Below, piece by piece: positions 25,253 through 33,370 of a stretch of 64,000 nt of DNA; position 1 is the stretch's first letter, and each line of letters starts with the position of its first letter. The stretch lies in contig NZ_CP061281.1 of NCBI RefSeq assembly GCF_014621695.1, positions 186,001 to 250,000 on the forward strand, read 5' to 3'. Made by a program: the position numbers and the translations under genes. The DNA comes from Streptomyces xanthii. Its GTDB lineage: Bacteria; Actinomycetota; Actinomycetes; Streptomycetales; Streptomycetaceae. Under the pieces are notes generated by a model. That model made no database searches. It saw only the letters and a list, made by a program, of their open reading frames with translations, and was not told the DNA's origin.

Positions 25253-25992
25253 CACCGGCCCCCGGAGACATCGGTGACCCGGGCACGCTCCGGCACGTGC
25301 TGGTGCAGGTCCTCCACCAGCCGGCCGTCACGCATCCTGATCAGGCGCGGGACCCGCGCGCCGATGGCGGCGTCGTGGGTGACCAGGACGATCGTCTGGC
25401 CCTCCTCGCGGTTGAGGTCGCACAGCAGGTCCATGACCTGGTCGGCCATCGCGGTGTCGAGGTTGCCCGTCGGTTCGTCCGCCCACACGATCGCCGGCCT
25501 GCCGACCAGCGCGCGGGCGATGGTCACCCGCTGCTGTTCACCGCCGGACAGTTCGCTGGGCCGGTGCTCGACGCGGTGGCCGAGGCCGACCCGGTCCAGC
25601 GTGGCGAGCGCCCTGTGACGGGCCTCGCGGGGCCGGGTGCCCACGAGCAGCAACGGCAGCTCGACGTTCTCGGCCGCCGAGAAGACCGGGATGAGGTTGA
25701 ACGACTGGAAGACGAAGCCCATCGTGCGAGCGCGGTGCTCGGTGCGCGCCGCGTCCGACATCGCGAAGAGGTCGTGCCCGTCGATCTCGACCCGGCCGGC
25801 GTCGATGTCGTCCAGGCCCGACAGGCAGTTGAGCAAGGTGGTCTTGCCGGACCCGGACGGGCCCATGACACCCACGAGTTCGCCGTGGCGGACGGTCAGG
25901 TCGAGGCCGTCCAGTGCCGTGACCGCCACCGATCCCGCCCGGTAGATCTTGCGGACTCCCGAGGCGACCAGAAGGGGCGTGTGACTGTTCAT
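25252..25992 (-). CDS. ABC transporter ATP-binding protein (LolD/MacB type)
   Basis: 246 residues. Walker A is GPSGSGKTT (about 42-50), the signature ELSGGEQQR, Walker B IVWADEPTGNLD and the switch His in LVTHD. GGAGGG lies before ATG 25992. It is the first gene of a two-gene operon with the permease. A DevR-like dyad is centred 63.5 bp upstream, the same distance as at the 4005 operon. Confidence 0.92.
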   Translation of the reverse strand: MNSHTPLLVASGVRKIYRAGSVAVTALDGLDLTVRHGELVGVMGPSGSGKTTLLNCLSGLDDIDAGRVEIDGHDLFAMSDAARTEHRARTMGFVFQSFNLIPVFSAAENVELPLLLVGTRPREARHRALATLDRVGLGHRVEHRPSELSGGEQQRVTIARALVGRPAIVWADEPTGNLDTAMADQVMDLLCDLNREEGQTIVLVTHDAAIGARVPRLIRMRDGRLVEDLHQHVPERARVTDVSGGR

Positions 25993-26048
25993 GCTTCCCT
26001 CCGATCCCCGGGGCGGGCCGAGGGCAACGGCCGCCCGCGCCATCGCTG

Positions 26049-26062
26049 GGGACGATCGGCCC
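26049..26062. promoter_or_regulatory. Candidate DevR/OsdR-type box 9 (GGGACGATCGGCCC)
   Basis: The half-site GGGAC is identical to the mycobacterial half-site. The dyad lies upstream of the ABC transporter operon (start 25992). It extends the putative regulon to this exporter. Confidence 0.5.
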
Positions 26063-26141
26063 CTGGGCAGCCAAGGGCTGGATCACAGCCGAAGGGGCGC
26101 AGCCCGCGTCCTCCCGTCCTCGCTCCGCCCCGTGGGTGTCC

Positions 26142-26438
26142 TCAGGAGTGTGCCCATGGCCGTACGCGTCGCGGCACAGTGGCGCCGCCGCCGGCCCGCA
26201 CAGCCTCCACCACCGCCTGGTGCAGATCCCGGCTGTCCTCCTGAGACGGGCACGGCACCGGGCTGCCGGTCAGGGTGTGCCAATCGGAGGTGCCCGTGTA
26301 CTGGATCTTGACCTCGGCCTGGGTGCCGTCCCAGGTGGTCCGCACACTCAGGTCACCGCTGACGATCCCGGCCTCGTCGGTGCGGGCGCCTCCCTGCCCG
26401 GTGAAAACGCCCCTCGTCGTCCAAGATGTCTGGTCCAT
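26142..26438 (-). CDS. Small protein of unknown function (DUF1876-like size)
   Basis: 98 residues, no signal or membrane segment. It starts MDQTSWTTRGVFTG and the middle reads TTWDGTQAEVKIQYTG. It alternates like a small beta-rich dsRBD-like or DUF1876-type fold, but I cannot assign it firmly. The ATG at 26438 has only a weak GAGG upstream. It lies between the ABC operon and the phosphoribosyltransferase fusion, all on the minus strand, with a dyad 150 bp upstream. Its place in the stress island suggests a stress role. Confidence 0.6.
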   Translation of the reverse strand: MDQTSWTTRGVFTGQGGARTDEAGIVSGDLSVRTTWDGTQAEVKIQYTGTSDWHTLTGSPVPCPSQEDSRDLHQAVVEAVRAGGGATVPRRVRPWAHS

Positions 26439-26581
26439 GACGCCCTCGGCCTCGCTTCCTGAAAGCCGTACCGGCAGGTCCCGCTCCTGTGTCGCCGCGG
26501 AACCGGCCTCCTCGCTGCTCTGGTCCTCATCGTGACCTGGGCGACCACTGCGGGGCGCGTGCCATCCGGCCCACCCTGGGG

Positions 26582-26595
26582 AGGCCGGACGGCCC
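26582..26595. promoter_or_regulatory. Candidate DevR/OsdR-type box 10 (AGGCCGGACGGCCC)
   Basis: Inner 12 bases GGCCGGACGGCC form a near-perfect dyad. It lies about 150 bp upstream of the small gene starting at 26438 and just past the end of the gene ending at 26628. It is farther from a start codon than the others. Confidence 0.35.
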
Positions 26596-26627
26596 CTGCC
26601 GGAGCGAGACCGGGCCGGGGCAAGCCC

Positions 26628-27974
26628 TCATGGGGCCTCGGAACCCCCGGCGCCGGCAGGGCGGGCGGGTGTCATGTGGTCGGTGAACCAGTCACGGGCC
26701 AGACCGGTGACCCGGTCCAGAGCACCGGGCTCCTCGAAGAGGTGCGTCGCGCCGGGGACGACCGCGAGCGCGCTCTCACAGCGCAGTCGTGCCCGCGCCT
26801 CCCGGTTGAGGGCGAGAACGTGCCGGTCGTGTCCCCCGACGATCAGCAGCGTGGGTGCCTTCACGTCCGGCAGGCGTGGCCCGGCCAGGTCGGGCCTGCC
26901 GCCCCGCGAGACGACCGCGGCCACCCGGGCGCCGGGCTCGGCGGCCGCCCACAGTGCGGCACCCGCACCGGTGCTGGCGCCGAAGTACCCGACGGGGCGT
27001 CCTTCGGCTTCGGGTTGCCGGCGCAGCCAGTCGGTCGCTCCCGCGAGCCGCCGGGCGAGCAGACCGGTGTCGAAGACGTTGGCCCGGTCGGCCTCCTCCT
27101 CATCGGTCAGGAGGTCGAACAGCAGCGTGCCCATCCCCGCGGTGTTGAGTCCGGCCGCGACGAGACGATTGCGCGGACTGCGCCGGCCGCTGCCGCTCCC
27201 GTGCGCGAACATGACGATTCCGCTCGCGCCCGCGGGCACCGTCAACCGGCCGCGCAGCAGCACGGATTCAGCGTGCACGTCCGTCTCCCGGTCCGCCGGG
27301 CCGGCAGGACGCGGATCGCTCGCCGCGGCATCGGTCCTCTGCTCCCCCGCGTCCGCCAGACACGCGACCACCTCCTCGTCCTCCGTCTGGGAGAAGTCGT
27401 CGTAGAACTGCCCGACGGCATCGAAGTCCTGCGGGGCGTACAGGCAGACGTAGTCATCGGCGTCCTCACCCAGCCGAGCCGTCCAGTCGCGCGGTGCCAC
27501 AGGGACCGCCAGAACGATCCGCGCCGCCCCTCCGGCACGGGCGATCCGGCACGCCGCACGCGCCGTCGACCCCGTGGCCACCCCGTCGTCGACCACCAGC
27601 ACGGTACGGCCGTCCACCGACATGGGCGGGCGCCCGCCCCGGTAGCGCCGGGCCCGCCGCTCCAGCACCTGCCGCTCGCGCGCCTCGACCCGGCCCAGCT
27701 CGTCGGCCGTGACCCGCGCGCCGCGCACCACCTGCTCGTTGATCACGCGGACGCCGCCCTCGCCGATCGCCCCCATGCCCAGCTCCGGCTGGAACGGCAC
27801 CCCCAGCTTGCGGACCAGGCAGACGTCGAGCGGCGCGCCCAGCGCGCGGGCGACCTCGGCGGCCACCGGAACCCCGCCACGTGGCAACCCCAGCACCAGC
27901 ACGTCGGCGCCCTGCAGATGACCCAGCCGGGCGGCCAGCTGCCGGCCGGCGTCACGACGATCCATGAAGAACAC
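26628..27974 (-). CDS. Phosphoribosyltransferase - dienelactone-hydrolase-like fusion (Rv0571c type)
   Basis: 448 residues. The N-terminal PRTase domain (about 5-215) has the PRPP loop VLVVDDGVATGSTA and the VLGLPRGGVPVA start typical of type I PRTases. The C-terminal alpha/beta-hydrolase (about 235-440) has FAHGSGSGRRSPRN, the nucleophile elbow GASTGAG (Ser) and GATHLFEEP with the catalytic His. The same fusion occurs in DosR-regulated Rv0571c. The GTG at 27974 is favoured because GGAGGAGG is 7 bases ahead; ATG 27965 is 16 bases from it. Substrates unknown. Confidence 0.85.
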   Translation of the reverse strand: MFFMDRRDAGRQLAARLGHLQGADVLVLGLPRGGVPVAAEVARALGAPLDVCLVRKLGVPFQPELGMGAIGEGGVRVINEQVVRGARVTADELGRVEARERQVLERRARRYRGGRPPMSVDGRTVLVVDDGVATGSTARAACRIARAGGAARIVLAVPVAPRDWTARLGEDADDYVCLYAPQDFDAVGQFYDDFSQTEDEEVVACLADAGEQRTDAAASDPRPAGPADRETDVHAESVLLRGRLTVPAGASGIVMFAHGSGSGRRSPRNRLVAAGLNTAGMGTLLFDLLTDEEEADRANVFDTGLLARRLAGATDWLRRQPEAEGRPVGYFGASTGAGAALWAAAEPGARVAAVVSRGGRPDLAGPRLPDVKAPTLLIVGGHDRHVLALNREARARLRCESALAVVPGATHLFEEPGALDRVTGLARDWFTDHMTPARPAGAGGSEAP

Positions 27975-28142
27975 GATCCGGCCTCCTCCCGTGAGCAGAC
28001 CCACGGGGAACGGAGATGTCCCCACCTCCATCCTCGCTCCATCGACGGAACGCACGCCTCCGCCCCGGCACCTCCACCTCGCCCGGTCACGAGGCACTAG
28101 GCTTCCGGCCGCACATGTGCAGGGGGCACGGAGGGGGCGGAC

Positions 28143-29039
28143 ATGGTTCAGTTGGAGAAGAGGCCGGAGCGGGCCGGACCCACGTACCGGCGCAGCGTGT
28201 GGACCACGCTCACGGGCTGGGGCATGCTGGTCAGCGCCATGGGCGCGGTGGGCTGTGCGCTGTGGGGCGTCAGCCCGTATCCGCCGCTGGTCGTCGAGGC
28301 GGTTCTGACCGCGCTGAGCATGGCCTTCGCCGTCGCCTGGATCGTGGTGTCCCGCCGCGCCGGGTTGCCGCCGACCGGCGGGCGCGGGCCGGTGTGGCTG
28401 GTCGCCTGGCTGGTGCCGCTCGCCACGCTGGTCTGCTTCGACCTCGGGTTCATGGTGTCGCCGGAGTACGGGCGGGAGACCGCGCGCCTGGAGGCGGCCC
28501 GGTTCGAGCGCTACACCGTCCCGATCGCGCGGCTCGCCGGAAAACCGGTCCGCGGAGACTACGCGTCCGACGAGCCCGTGTACTTCGAGACCGACCTCGT
28601 CCTGCGCCTCTCGTACGACAACGGTCCACGCGAGGTGACCGTGCCGAGCATGTACACCCGCTACCACCCGCCGAAGGCCGGCGCGAGCATCGACGTGTAC
28701 TACGCGCCCGGCGACCCACGCCCCGACTCGCCGGTACTGGAGGACGGCCGCCGTTGGGGCACGGGGGTGATCGGCACCCGGCTGCTCATCCTCACGATCT
28801 TCCCCGTCCTGTTCGCCGGGTCGCTCCTGACGGGTGTCCTCTCCCACGAATTGCCGGGCGCGGCACGCCGCTACCGCCCATCCGTGCACCTGCCCGCCTT
28901 CGGCATCCTCGCCCTCGGCCTGCTCCTCCTGCTGCCGACCGCCCTGGGTTGGGGAACCGGCACCGCGACCCACACGGCGGCCTTTCTGGCCTGCGTGACG
29001 CCGGGTGCCGCGCTGGCGTGGGTGTGCCGGTCCGCCTGA
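28143..29039 (+). CDS. DUF3592-type membrane protein
   Basis: 298 residues. Two helices (about 25-47 and 50-72), another near 82-102, then an extracytoplasmic beta-rich domain with YTVPIARLAGKPVRG and the DUF3592-like SIDVYYAPGDPRP. Three C-terminal helices follow. No obvious operon partner: divergent from the PRTase fusion and 247 bases before the glycosyltransferase. Function unknown. Confidence 0.75.
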   Translation: MVQLEKRPERAGPTYRRSVWTTLTGWGMLVSAMGAVGCALWGVSPYPPLVVEAVLTALSMAFAVAWIVVSRRAGLPPTGGRGPVWLVAWLVPLATLVCFDLGFMVSPEYGRETARLEAARFERYTVPIARLAGKPVRGDYASDEPVYFETDLVLRLSYDNGPREVTVPSMYTRYHPPKAGASIDVYYAPGDPRPDSPVLEDGRRWGTGVIGTRLLILTIFPVLFAGSLLTGVLSHELPGAARRYRPSVHLPAFGILALGLLLLLPTALGWGTGTATHTAAFLACVTPGAALAWVCRSA

Positions 29040-29286
29040 CCCACGCGCCGGGCGATCCCCTGCATGACCGTCACCTCGACTGCTTGACGGGTCATCAGCG
29101 GAGGAAATCGGTTGCGGTGCGACACCCGCTCACCCTGGTAGAGCGATCATCTTGAGGCGTCCGGACTGTCGACGCGAACGCGCTCGGCGAACGCTGAAGG
29201 GCGCCACCACTACCCGCTGTTGTGGCGTTCCGCGATCTGACAGGTCGCTACACTCCCCTTGATCATTTGTGTGCTCGGGGGAACAG
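29040..29286 (+). promoter_or_regulatory. Leader region of the GT2 gene
   Basis: No gene found in these 247 bases. It contains a hairpin (CGCCAC at 29202-29207 with GTGGCG at 29222-29227) and a possible -10 element TACACT near 29249, about 35 bases before the GTG start. No convincing -35 match. Confidence 0.3.
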
Positions 29287-30759
29287 GTGAACACGGTGGA
29301 GACGGTCCGCGCGGGTGTGGACGTGGCCGGGGCGTTGGCGGGCCGGGAGGCCGGGGCGCAGGACCGGTTCCTGGAGGAGCACTCGGCTGTGGTGGCCGAT
29401 GCCATGGCGGACGGGTTCACCCGGCGATGTCCGGACCTTGCGGCGAAGCCCGGTTTCGCGCGGTGGCAGGTCGTGGCCCTGGGGGTCGCCGTCACCGCCG
29501 TCGTGGCCTTGGTGCTGTTCGTACCGCTGCTCGCCCTCGCGCTGTTGACCGTAGTGGTGACGGTCTACAGCCTGTTGCAGGCCGTCGTCGCGGCGGCCGG
29601 TCTGCGGCACCGCAGGCCCGGGGCGGCCGCGGCGGACCCGCCGGTCCCCGACGCCGAACTGCCGTTCTACACCGTGCTGGTGCCCGCCTACCGGGAGGCG
29701 GAAGTGATCGGCGGTCTGGTCCGGCACCTGGCCGCGCTGGACTACCCGCCGGCCCGGCTGGAGGTGCTGATCCTGGTGGAACGGCACGACCCCGACACCC
29801 GTGCGGCCGTCCTCGCGGCGGATCCTCCGCCGTTCGTCCGCATCGTCCAGTTGCCGCCCGGTCCCCCGCAGACCAAACCGCGCTCGGTGAACCTCGGCCT
29901 CATGCTGGCCCGCGGCGAGTTGCTGGTGATCTTCGATGCCGAGGACCGGCCCGACCCCGCGCAACTGCGGCGCGTGGCAGCGCGGTTCGCGGCCCGTGGT
30001 GAGCGGGCGGCCTGCGTCCAGGCACAACTCCTGTTCCGCAACGCCACCGGGAACTGGCTGACCAGGCAGTTCGCGATGGAGTACGCCCTGCGCTTCGGCC
30101 TCGCCCTGCCCGGGCTTGAGCGGCTACGGCTGCCGATCCCGCTCGGCGGCACCAGCAACCACTTCCGCACCGCCACCCTGCGCGCGCTGGGCGGCTGGGA
30201 CGCGTGGAACGTCACCGAGGACGCCGACCTCGGCATGCGCTGCGCCGCGATGGGCTACCGCACGGAAACCATCGAGTCGGTCACCTGGGAGGAGGCCCTC
30301 GACGCGGTCGGCCCGTACGTGCGCCAGCGCACCCGCTGGTACAAGGGCTTTCTGATCACGACCATGGTCCACACCCGCCACCCGGGCCGCACCCTCCGCA
30401 GGTTCGGCCCGACCGGGGTCCTCGTCCTGCTCGGCATCGTCGCCGCAGCGCCGGTGACCGCTCTGCTCCAACCCGTGCTGGGCGCCCTCACGGTGCTCGC
30501 CCTCACCTGTCCGGTGTGGTCCTCGACCGGTGCCGGGCTGGTGTTGCCGGCCGCGGCCGCCCAGGTCGCCTCGATCGTGGCGTGGATCGTCATCACCTTC
30601 GTCGCCGCCCGGCGGGCGGGACTGGCGGCGCCCTGGCACGCCGTGTTCAGCCCCCTCGTCACGTTGCTGTGGTCGGTCGCCGCGTGGCGGGCCGCCCACC
30701 AGGTGGCGTTCTCCCCGTTCAGCTGGGAGAAGACCCCGCACCGGCCGACCACGGACTGA
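29287..30759 (+). CDS. Membrane glycosyltransferase family 2 protein
   Basis: 490 residues. Two helices near 60-105, then a GT2 catalytic domain with VLVPAYREAEVIGGLV, the metal-site-like FDAEDRPDP (in the DxD position), EDADLGMR and the processive-type QRTRWYKGF motif. C-terminal helices (about 385-475). The pattern Q-x2-RW links it to cellulose/hyaluronan-synthase-like enzymes that extrude a polymer. GTG 29287 follows GGGGGA at a good distance. Monocistronic; the polymer is unknown. Confidence 0.85.
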   Translation: MNTVETVRAGVDVAGALAGREAGAQDRFLEEHSAVVADAMADGFTRRCPDLAAKPGFARWQVVALGVAVTAVVALVLFVPLLALALLTVVVTVYSLLQAVVAAAGLRHRRPGAAAADPPVPDAELPFYTVLVPAYREAEVIGGLVRHLAALDYPPARLEVLILVERHDPDTRAAVLAADPPPFVRIVQLPPGPPQTKPRSVNLGLMLARGELLVIFDAEDRPDPAQLRRVAARFAARGERAACVQAQLLFRNATGNWLTRQFAMEYALRFGLALPGLERLRLPIPLGGTSNHFRTATLRALGGWDAWNVTEDADLGMRCAAMGYRTETIESVTWEEALDAVGPYVRQRTRWYKGFLITTMVHTRHPGRTLRRFGPTGVLVLLGIVAAAPVTALLQPVLGALTVLALTCPVWSSTGAGLVLPAAAAQVASIVAWIVITFVAARRAGLAAPWHAVFSPLVTLLWSVAAWRAAHQVAFSPFSWEKTPHRPTTD

Positions 30760-30785
30760 GAGCGTCCGGCGGACGGCGGGAAGCG

Positions 30786-31763
30786 TCAGTCTGCCCCTCG
30801 GCCGTCACGGTTCGGGCGCCTCCGGCCTCCCCCGATGTCGTCCTGTGGTTGTTGCGAGATGGCAGTGACGGCGGTGGACAGGAGGCCGGCCAGGTCGTCG
30901 ACGACGGGGTGGGACGCGCGTGGGCGGGTGACGGCGAGGACCTCGCGTTCGGGGCGGTCGGATGCGGGGATGCCTTCGACGCGGGTGAGGGGCCGGGCCG
31001 GGTCGTGCCAACCGTGGACGACGGAGGCCGGTACGAGCCCGACGGCCAGGCCTTGGGCGATCAGTGCGAGTGCGGTGTGGTAGTCGTCCGTCTCGTACCG
31101 CACGGCTGGTTCGAGGCCGGTGCGGTGGGCCCAGCGCTGGAGCAGGCGCCGGTCGGGAGTGCCCAGGTGTCCGGCGGCCCAGTCGGCTTCGCGGCAGTCG
31201 TCGAGCGTGGCGATGCCGGTGCCGCGTGCGGCCATGAGCCACAGCGGTTCTCTGCCGAGTGCGCGGATCTGCAGGTCGGTGGCGCTGGGCGGGTCTTCGG
31301 GGAGATAGCGGTAGGCGAGCAGGAGATCGATCTCTCCGGTCCGCAGTCCGCGCAGACCGTGCACCGGCTCGGTCTCGGTGACGTGCAGGACGACATCCGG
31401 ATGGGCCCCGCGCAGTTCGGCCAGCGCGGTGGGGAGCAGGCGTCCGGCCGCGGTCGCGTACACACCGATGCTCACTTCCGGCGCCCCGGACCGGGCGATG
31501 TCGTCGGCCAGGCGCTGGAAGTCCGCGGTGGCGGCCAGGACGTGGGCGGCCGCGTCGGCGAGGGCCCGGCCGGAGGCGGTCGGGGTCACGCCGCCGCCCG
31601 GGCGGCGCGAGAGCAGCTCCGCCCCCACCCGCTGCTCGAGCCGGGCGATGTGTTGCGACACCGCCGAGGGGACATAGCCCAGTGCGGCTGCCGCGGTGCT
31701 CATCGACCCGTGCCGCATCACCGCGAGCAGGGTCCGCAACAGCCGGGGGTCGACGCTGTTCAT
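30786..31763 (-). CDS. LysR-family transcriptional regulator
   Basis: 325 residues. N-terminal winged helix-turn-helix (3-60: LLRTLLAVMRHGSMSTAAAA, SAVSQHIARLE), then a periplasmic-binding-like effector domain (about 90-295). ATG 31763 gives the normal LysR N-terminus; upstream in-frame starts such as 31802 would add about 13 residues. Divergent from an SDR dehydrogenase with 68 bases between, the usual LysR-target layout. Confidence 0.88.
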   Translation of the reverse strand: MNSVDPRLLRTLLAVMRHGSMSTAAAALGYVPSAVSQHIARLEQRVGAELLSRRPGGGVTPTASGRALADAAAHVLAATADFQRLADDIARSGAPEVSIGVYATAAGRLLPTALAELRGAHPDVVLHVTETEPVHGLRGLRTGEIDLLLAYRYLPEDPPSATDLQIRALGREPLWLMAARGTGIATLDDCREADWAAGHLGTPDRRLLQRWAHRTGLEPAVRYETDDYHTALALIAQGLAVGLVPASVVHGWHDPARPLTRVEGIPASDRPEREVLAVTRPRASHPVVDDLAGLLSTAVTAISQQPQDDIGGGRRRPNRDGRGAD

Positions 31764-31770
31764 GATTCGT

Positions 31771-31784
31771 GAAAGCTCACTTTC
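31771..31784. promoter_or_regulatory. Possible LysR operator GAAAG-N4-CTTTC
   Basis: A perfect 5-bp inverted repeat with 4-base spacer in the LysR/SDR divergent region, immediately upstream of the LysR start. LysR sites usually follow T-N11-A, which is roughly satisfied here. Confidence 0.35.
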
Positions 31785-31831
31785 TTGATCGTCGCTTCCC
31801 ATGATGCCCGGCGCGGGGTGAGGCTGTACCC

Positions 31832-32632
31832 ATGGACAAGAGCACGCAGCAGGACGTACGGATGCCGGTCGCGGTGGTGACCGGTGTGGCACAGGGCATC
31901 GGCCGTAGGGTCGCCGAGGTGCTGGCCCGCGAGGGGTACGCGCTGGTACTGGCCGATCTGAAGGAGCCGGTGGAGACGCTGGCGGCGGCGCGCGCCGCGG
32001 GTGCGGAGGCGTACGCCGTGGTCGGCGACGTGGCCTCGGAGACCTACGTGGCCGGGCTCACCGAGCAAGTACAGGAGCGCTTCGGCGGGGTCGACGTACT
32101 GGTCAACAACGCGGGTGTCTCGCTGCTCACCCCGGCCGAGGACACCACCGCCGAACAGTGGCGACGCGTCCTGGAGGTCAACCTCACCGGCCCCTTCCTC
32201 CTGTCGCGGGCTCTGGGGAAGCTGATGCTCGAAGCGGGCGGCGGATCCATCGTGAACATCGCCTCGATCGCCGGACTGCACGGGGTCGGGGACCGGGCCG
32301 CGTACAACGCGAGCAAGCACGGCCTGATCGGTCTGACCCGGACCCTGGCCGCGGAGTGGGGCGGCCGTGGCATTCGCGTCAACGCCGTGTGCCCTGGCTG
32401 GGTCAAGACCGAGATGGACGCCGCGGACCAGGCGTCCGGCGGCTACACCGACGAGGACATCGTCGACCGGGTCCCGATGGCGCGGTTCGCCGCACCCGAG
32501 GACATAGCCCAGGCCGTCGCCTTCCTGTCGGACCCGGCCCGCAGCGGCTTCGTCAACGGCGTGGCCATGCCGGTGGACGGGGGCTGGACGGCCGACGCGA
32601 GCTGGAACTCCCTCCGGAAGCGCAAGCGCTGA
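31832..32632 (+). CDS. Short-chain dehydrogenase/reductase (FabG-like)
   Basis: 266 residues. Classical SDR motifs: TGVAQGIG cofactor loop (17-24), NNAG near 90, catalytic Ser in NIASIAG and YNASK (Tyr/Lys). The acidic D after the second strand (LADLKE) favours NAD(H) over NADP(H). C-terminal PVDGGWTAD is typical. Probably controlled by the divergent LysR regulator. Substrate unknown. Confidence 0.9.
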   Translation: MDKSTQQDVRMPVAVVTGVAQGIGRRVAEVLAREGYALVLADLKEPVETLAAARAAGAEAYAVVGDVASETYVAGLTEQVQERFGGVDVLVNNAGVSLLTPAEDTTAEQWRRVLEVNLTGPFLLSRALGKLMLEAGGGSIVNIASIAGLHGVGDRAAYNASKHGLIGLTRTLAAEWGGRGIRVNAVCPGWVKTEMDAADQASGGYTDEDIVDRVPMARFAAPEDIAQAVAFLSDPARSGFVNGVAMPVDGGWTADASWNSLRKRKR

Positions 32633-32650
32633 CGGGACACGGATGCGGGC

Positions 32651-32675
32651 CCGCCGGCACGAGCGCTGCCGGCGG
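32651..32675. terminator. Hairpin terminator after the SDR gene
   Basis: Perfect 8-bp stem CCGCCGGC/GCCGGCGG with a 9-base loop, 18 bases after the SDR stop. No T-run, as is common in Streptomyces. It may also serve the convergent ANTAR gene. Confidence 0.55.
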
Positions 32676-32801
32676 AGCCGAGCGTGGTGCCCCATCGGCG
32701 CGACACTCGCCACCGACCGAGCGCCCCGGAGCGGTGCCGGCCCCGCAGGCGTCATCTCATTCCGAACTCGGAGCTTCCTTCCGAGCTTCGAGGCCCGACT
32801 G

Positions 32802-33116
32802 CTACGTCGGCCGGAGCGCAGAGGCGAGCCGCACGCGCAGTTCCCGGCGTACGTCGTCCGGCAGCTCGCCGCGGCCACTCGCCCACGCGACGAGGGTGTC
32901 CGCGACCAGGCGCAGCTTCCTGTTCCGGTTCATCGACACCTCCCGCAGCACGTCCCAGGCCACCGCGGGCTCGACCCGCCCCACGGCGACGATCACACCG
33001 ATCGCCTGATCGACAGCCTCGTGCGCGCCGACCGCGGCCCGCAGATGCTCGCACTCCCGGCGCAACGCCTCCATCTCGTCACGCTCGTCGAGGGGCGAGG
33101 TGGGCGGTGACGACAT
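32802..33116 (-). CDS. ANTAR-domain RNA-binding protein
   Basis: 104 residues, essentially a single ANTAR domain (about 30-90: VDQAIGVIVAVGRVEPAVAW, LREVSMNRNRKL). ANTAR proteins bind paired hairpins in nascent RNA and act as antiterminators. Many Streptomyces have small ones without a sensor domain, which implies control by partner interaction. It lies behind the frameshifted GNAT gene on the same strand. Confidence 0.8.
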   Translation of the reverse strand: MSSPPTSPLDERDEMEALRRECEHLRAAVGAHEAVDQAIGVIVAVGRVEPAVAWDVLREVSMNRNRKLRLVADTLVAWASGRGELPDDVRRELRVRLASALRPT

Positions 33117-33370
33117 GGAATGCCTCCAAGCGGCGGGGGTGACGGGCTACTCCACAGTCACCCCACCGCTGGGGAGACGCAAACGCCTGATCCACACGGA
33201 GCAAGGACACCCATCGGAGTCGTCCCCGAGCCGCTGTCGTGGGTTCCCGGCCATGGAGACCAACACACAGCCCGGAGCCACTACGACGCGGATGCCGTCG
33301 TGACCAGCGACCACCACGCCGCCCGCCCCTGACCACGCGCACGCCTTCCGGCGTACGGACGTCAGGAGAC

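Noticed and set aside
28005..28023. GGGGA...TCCCC inverted repeat as another DevR-type box
   Set aside because: The spacing is 9 bases between half-sites instead of 4, so it does not fit the 14-bp pattern.
33079..33370. C-terminal extension of the GNAT protein as a real domain
   Set aside because: Low complexity, overlaps the ANTAR gene start, and a one-base correction gives a normal GNAT end.
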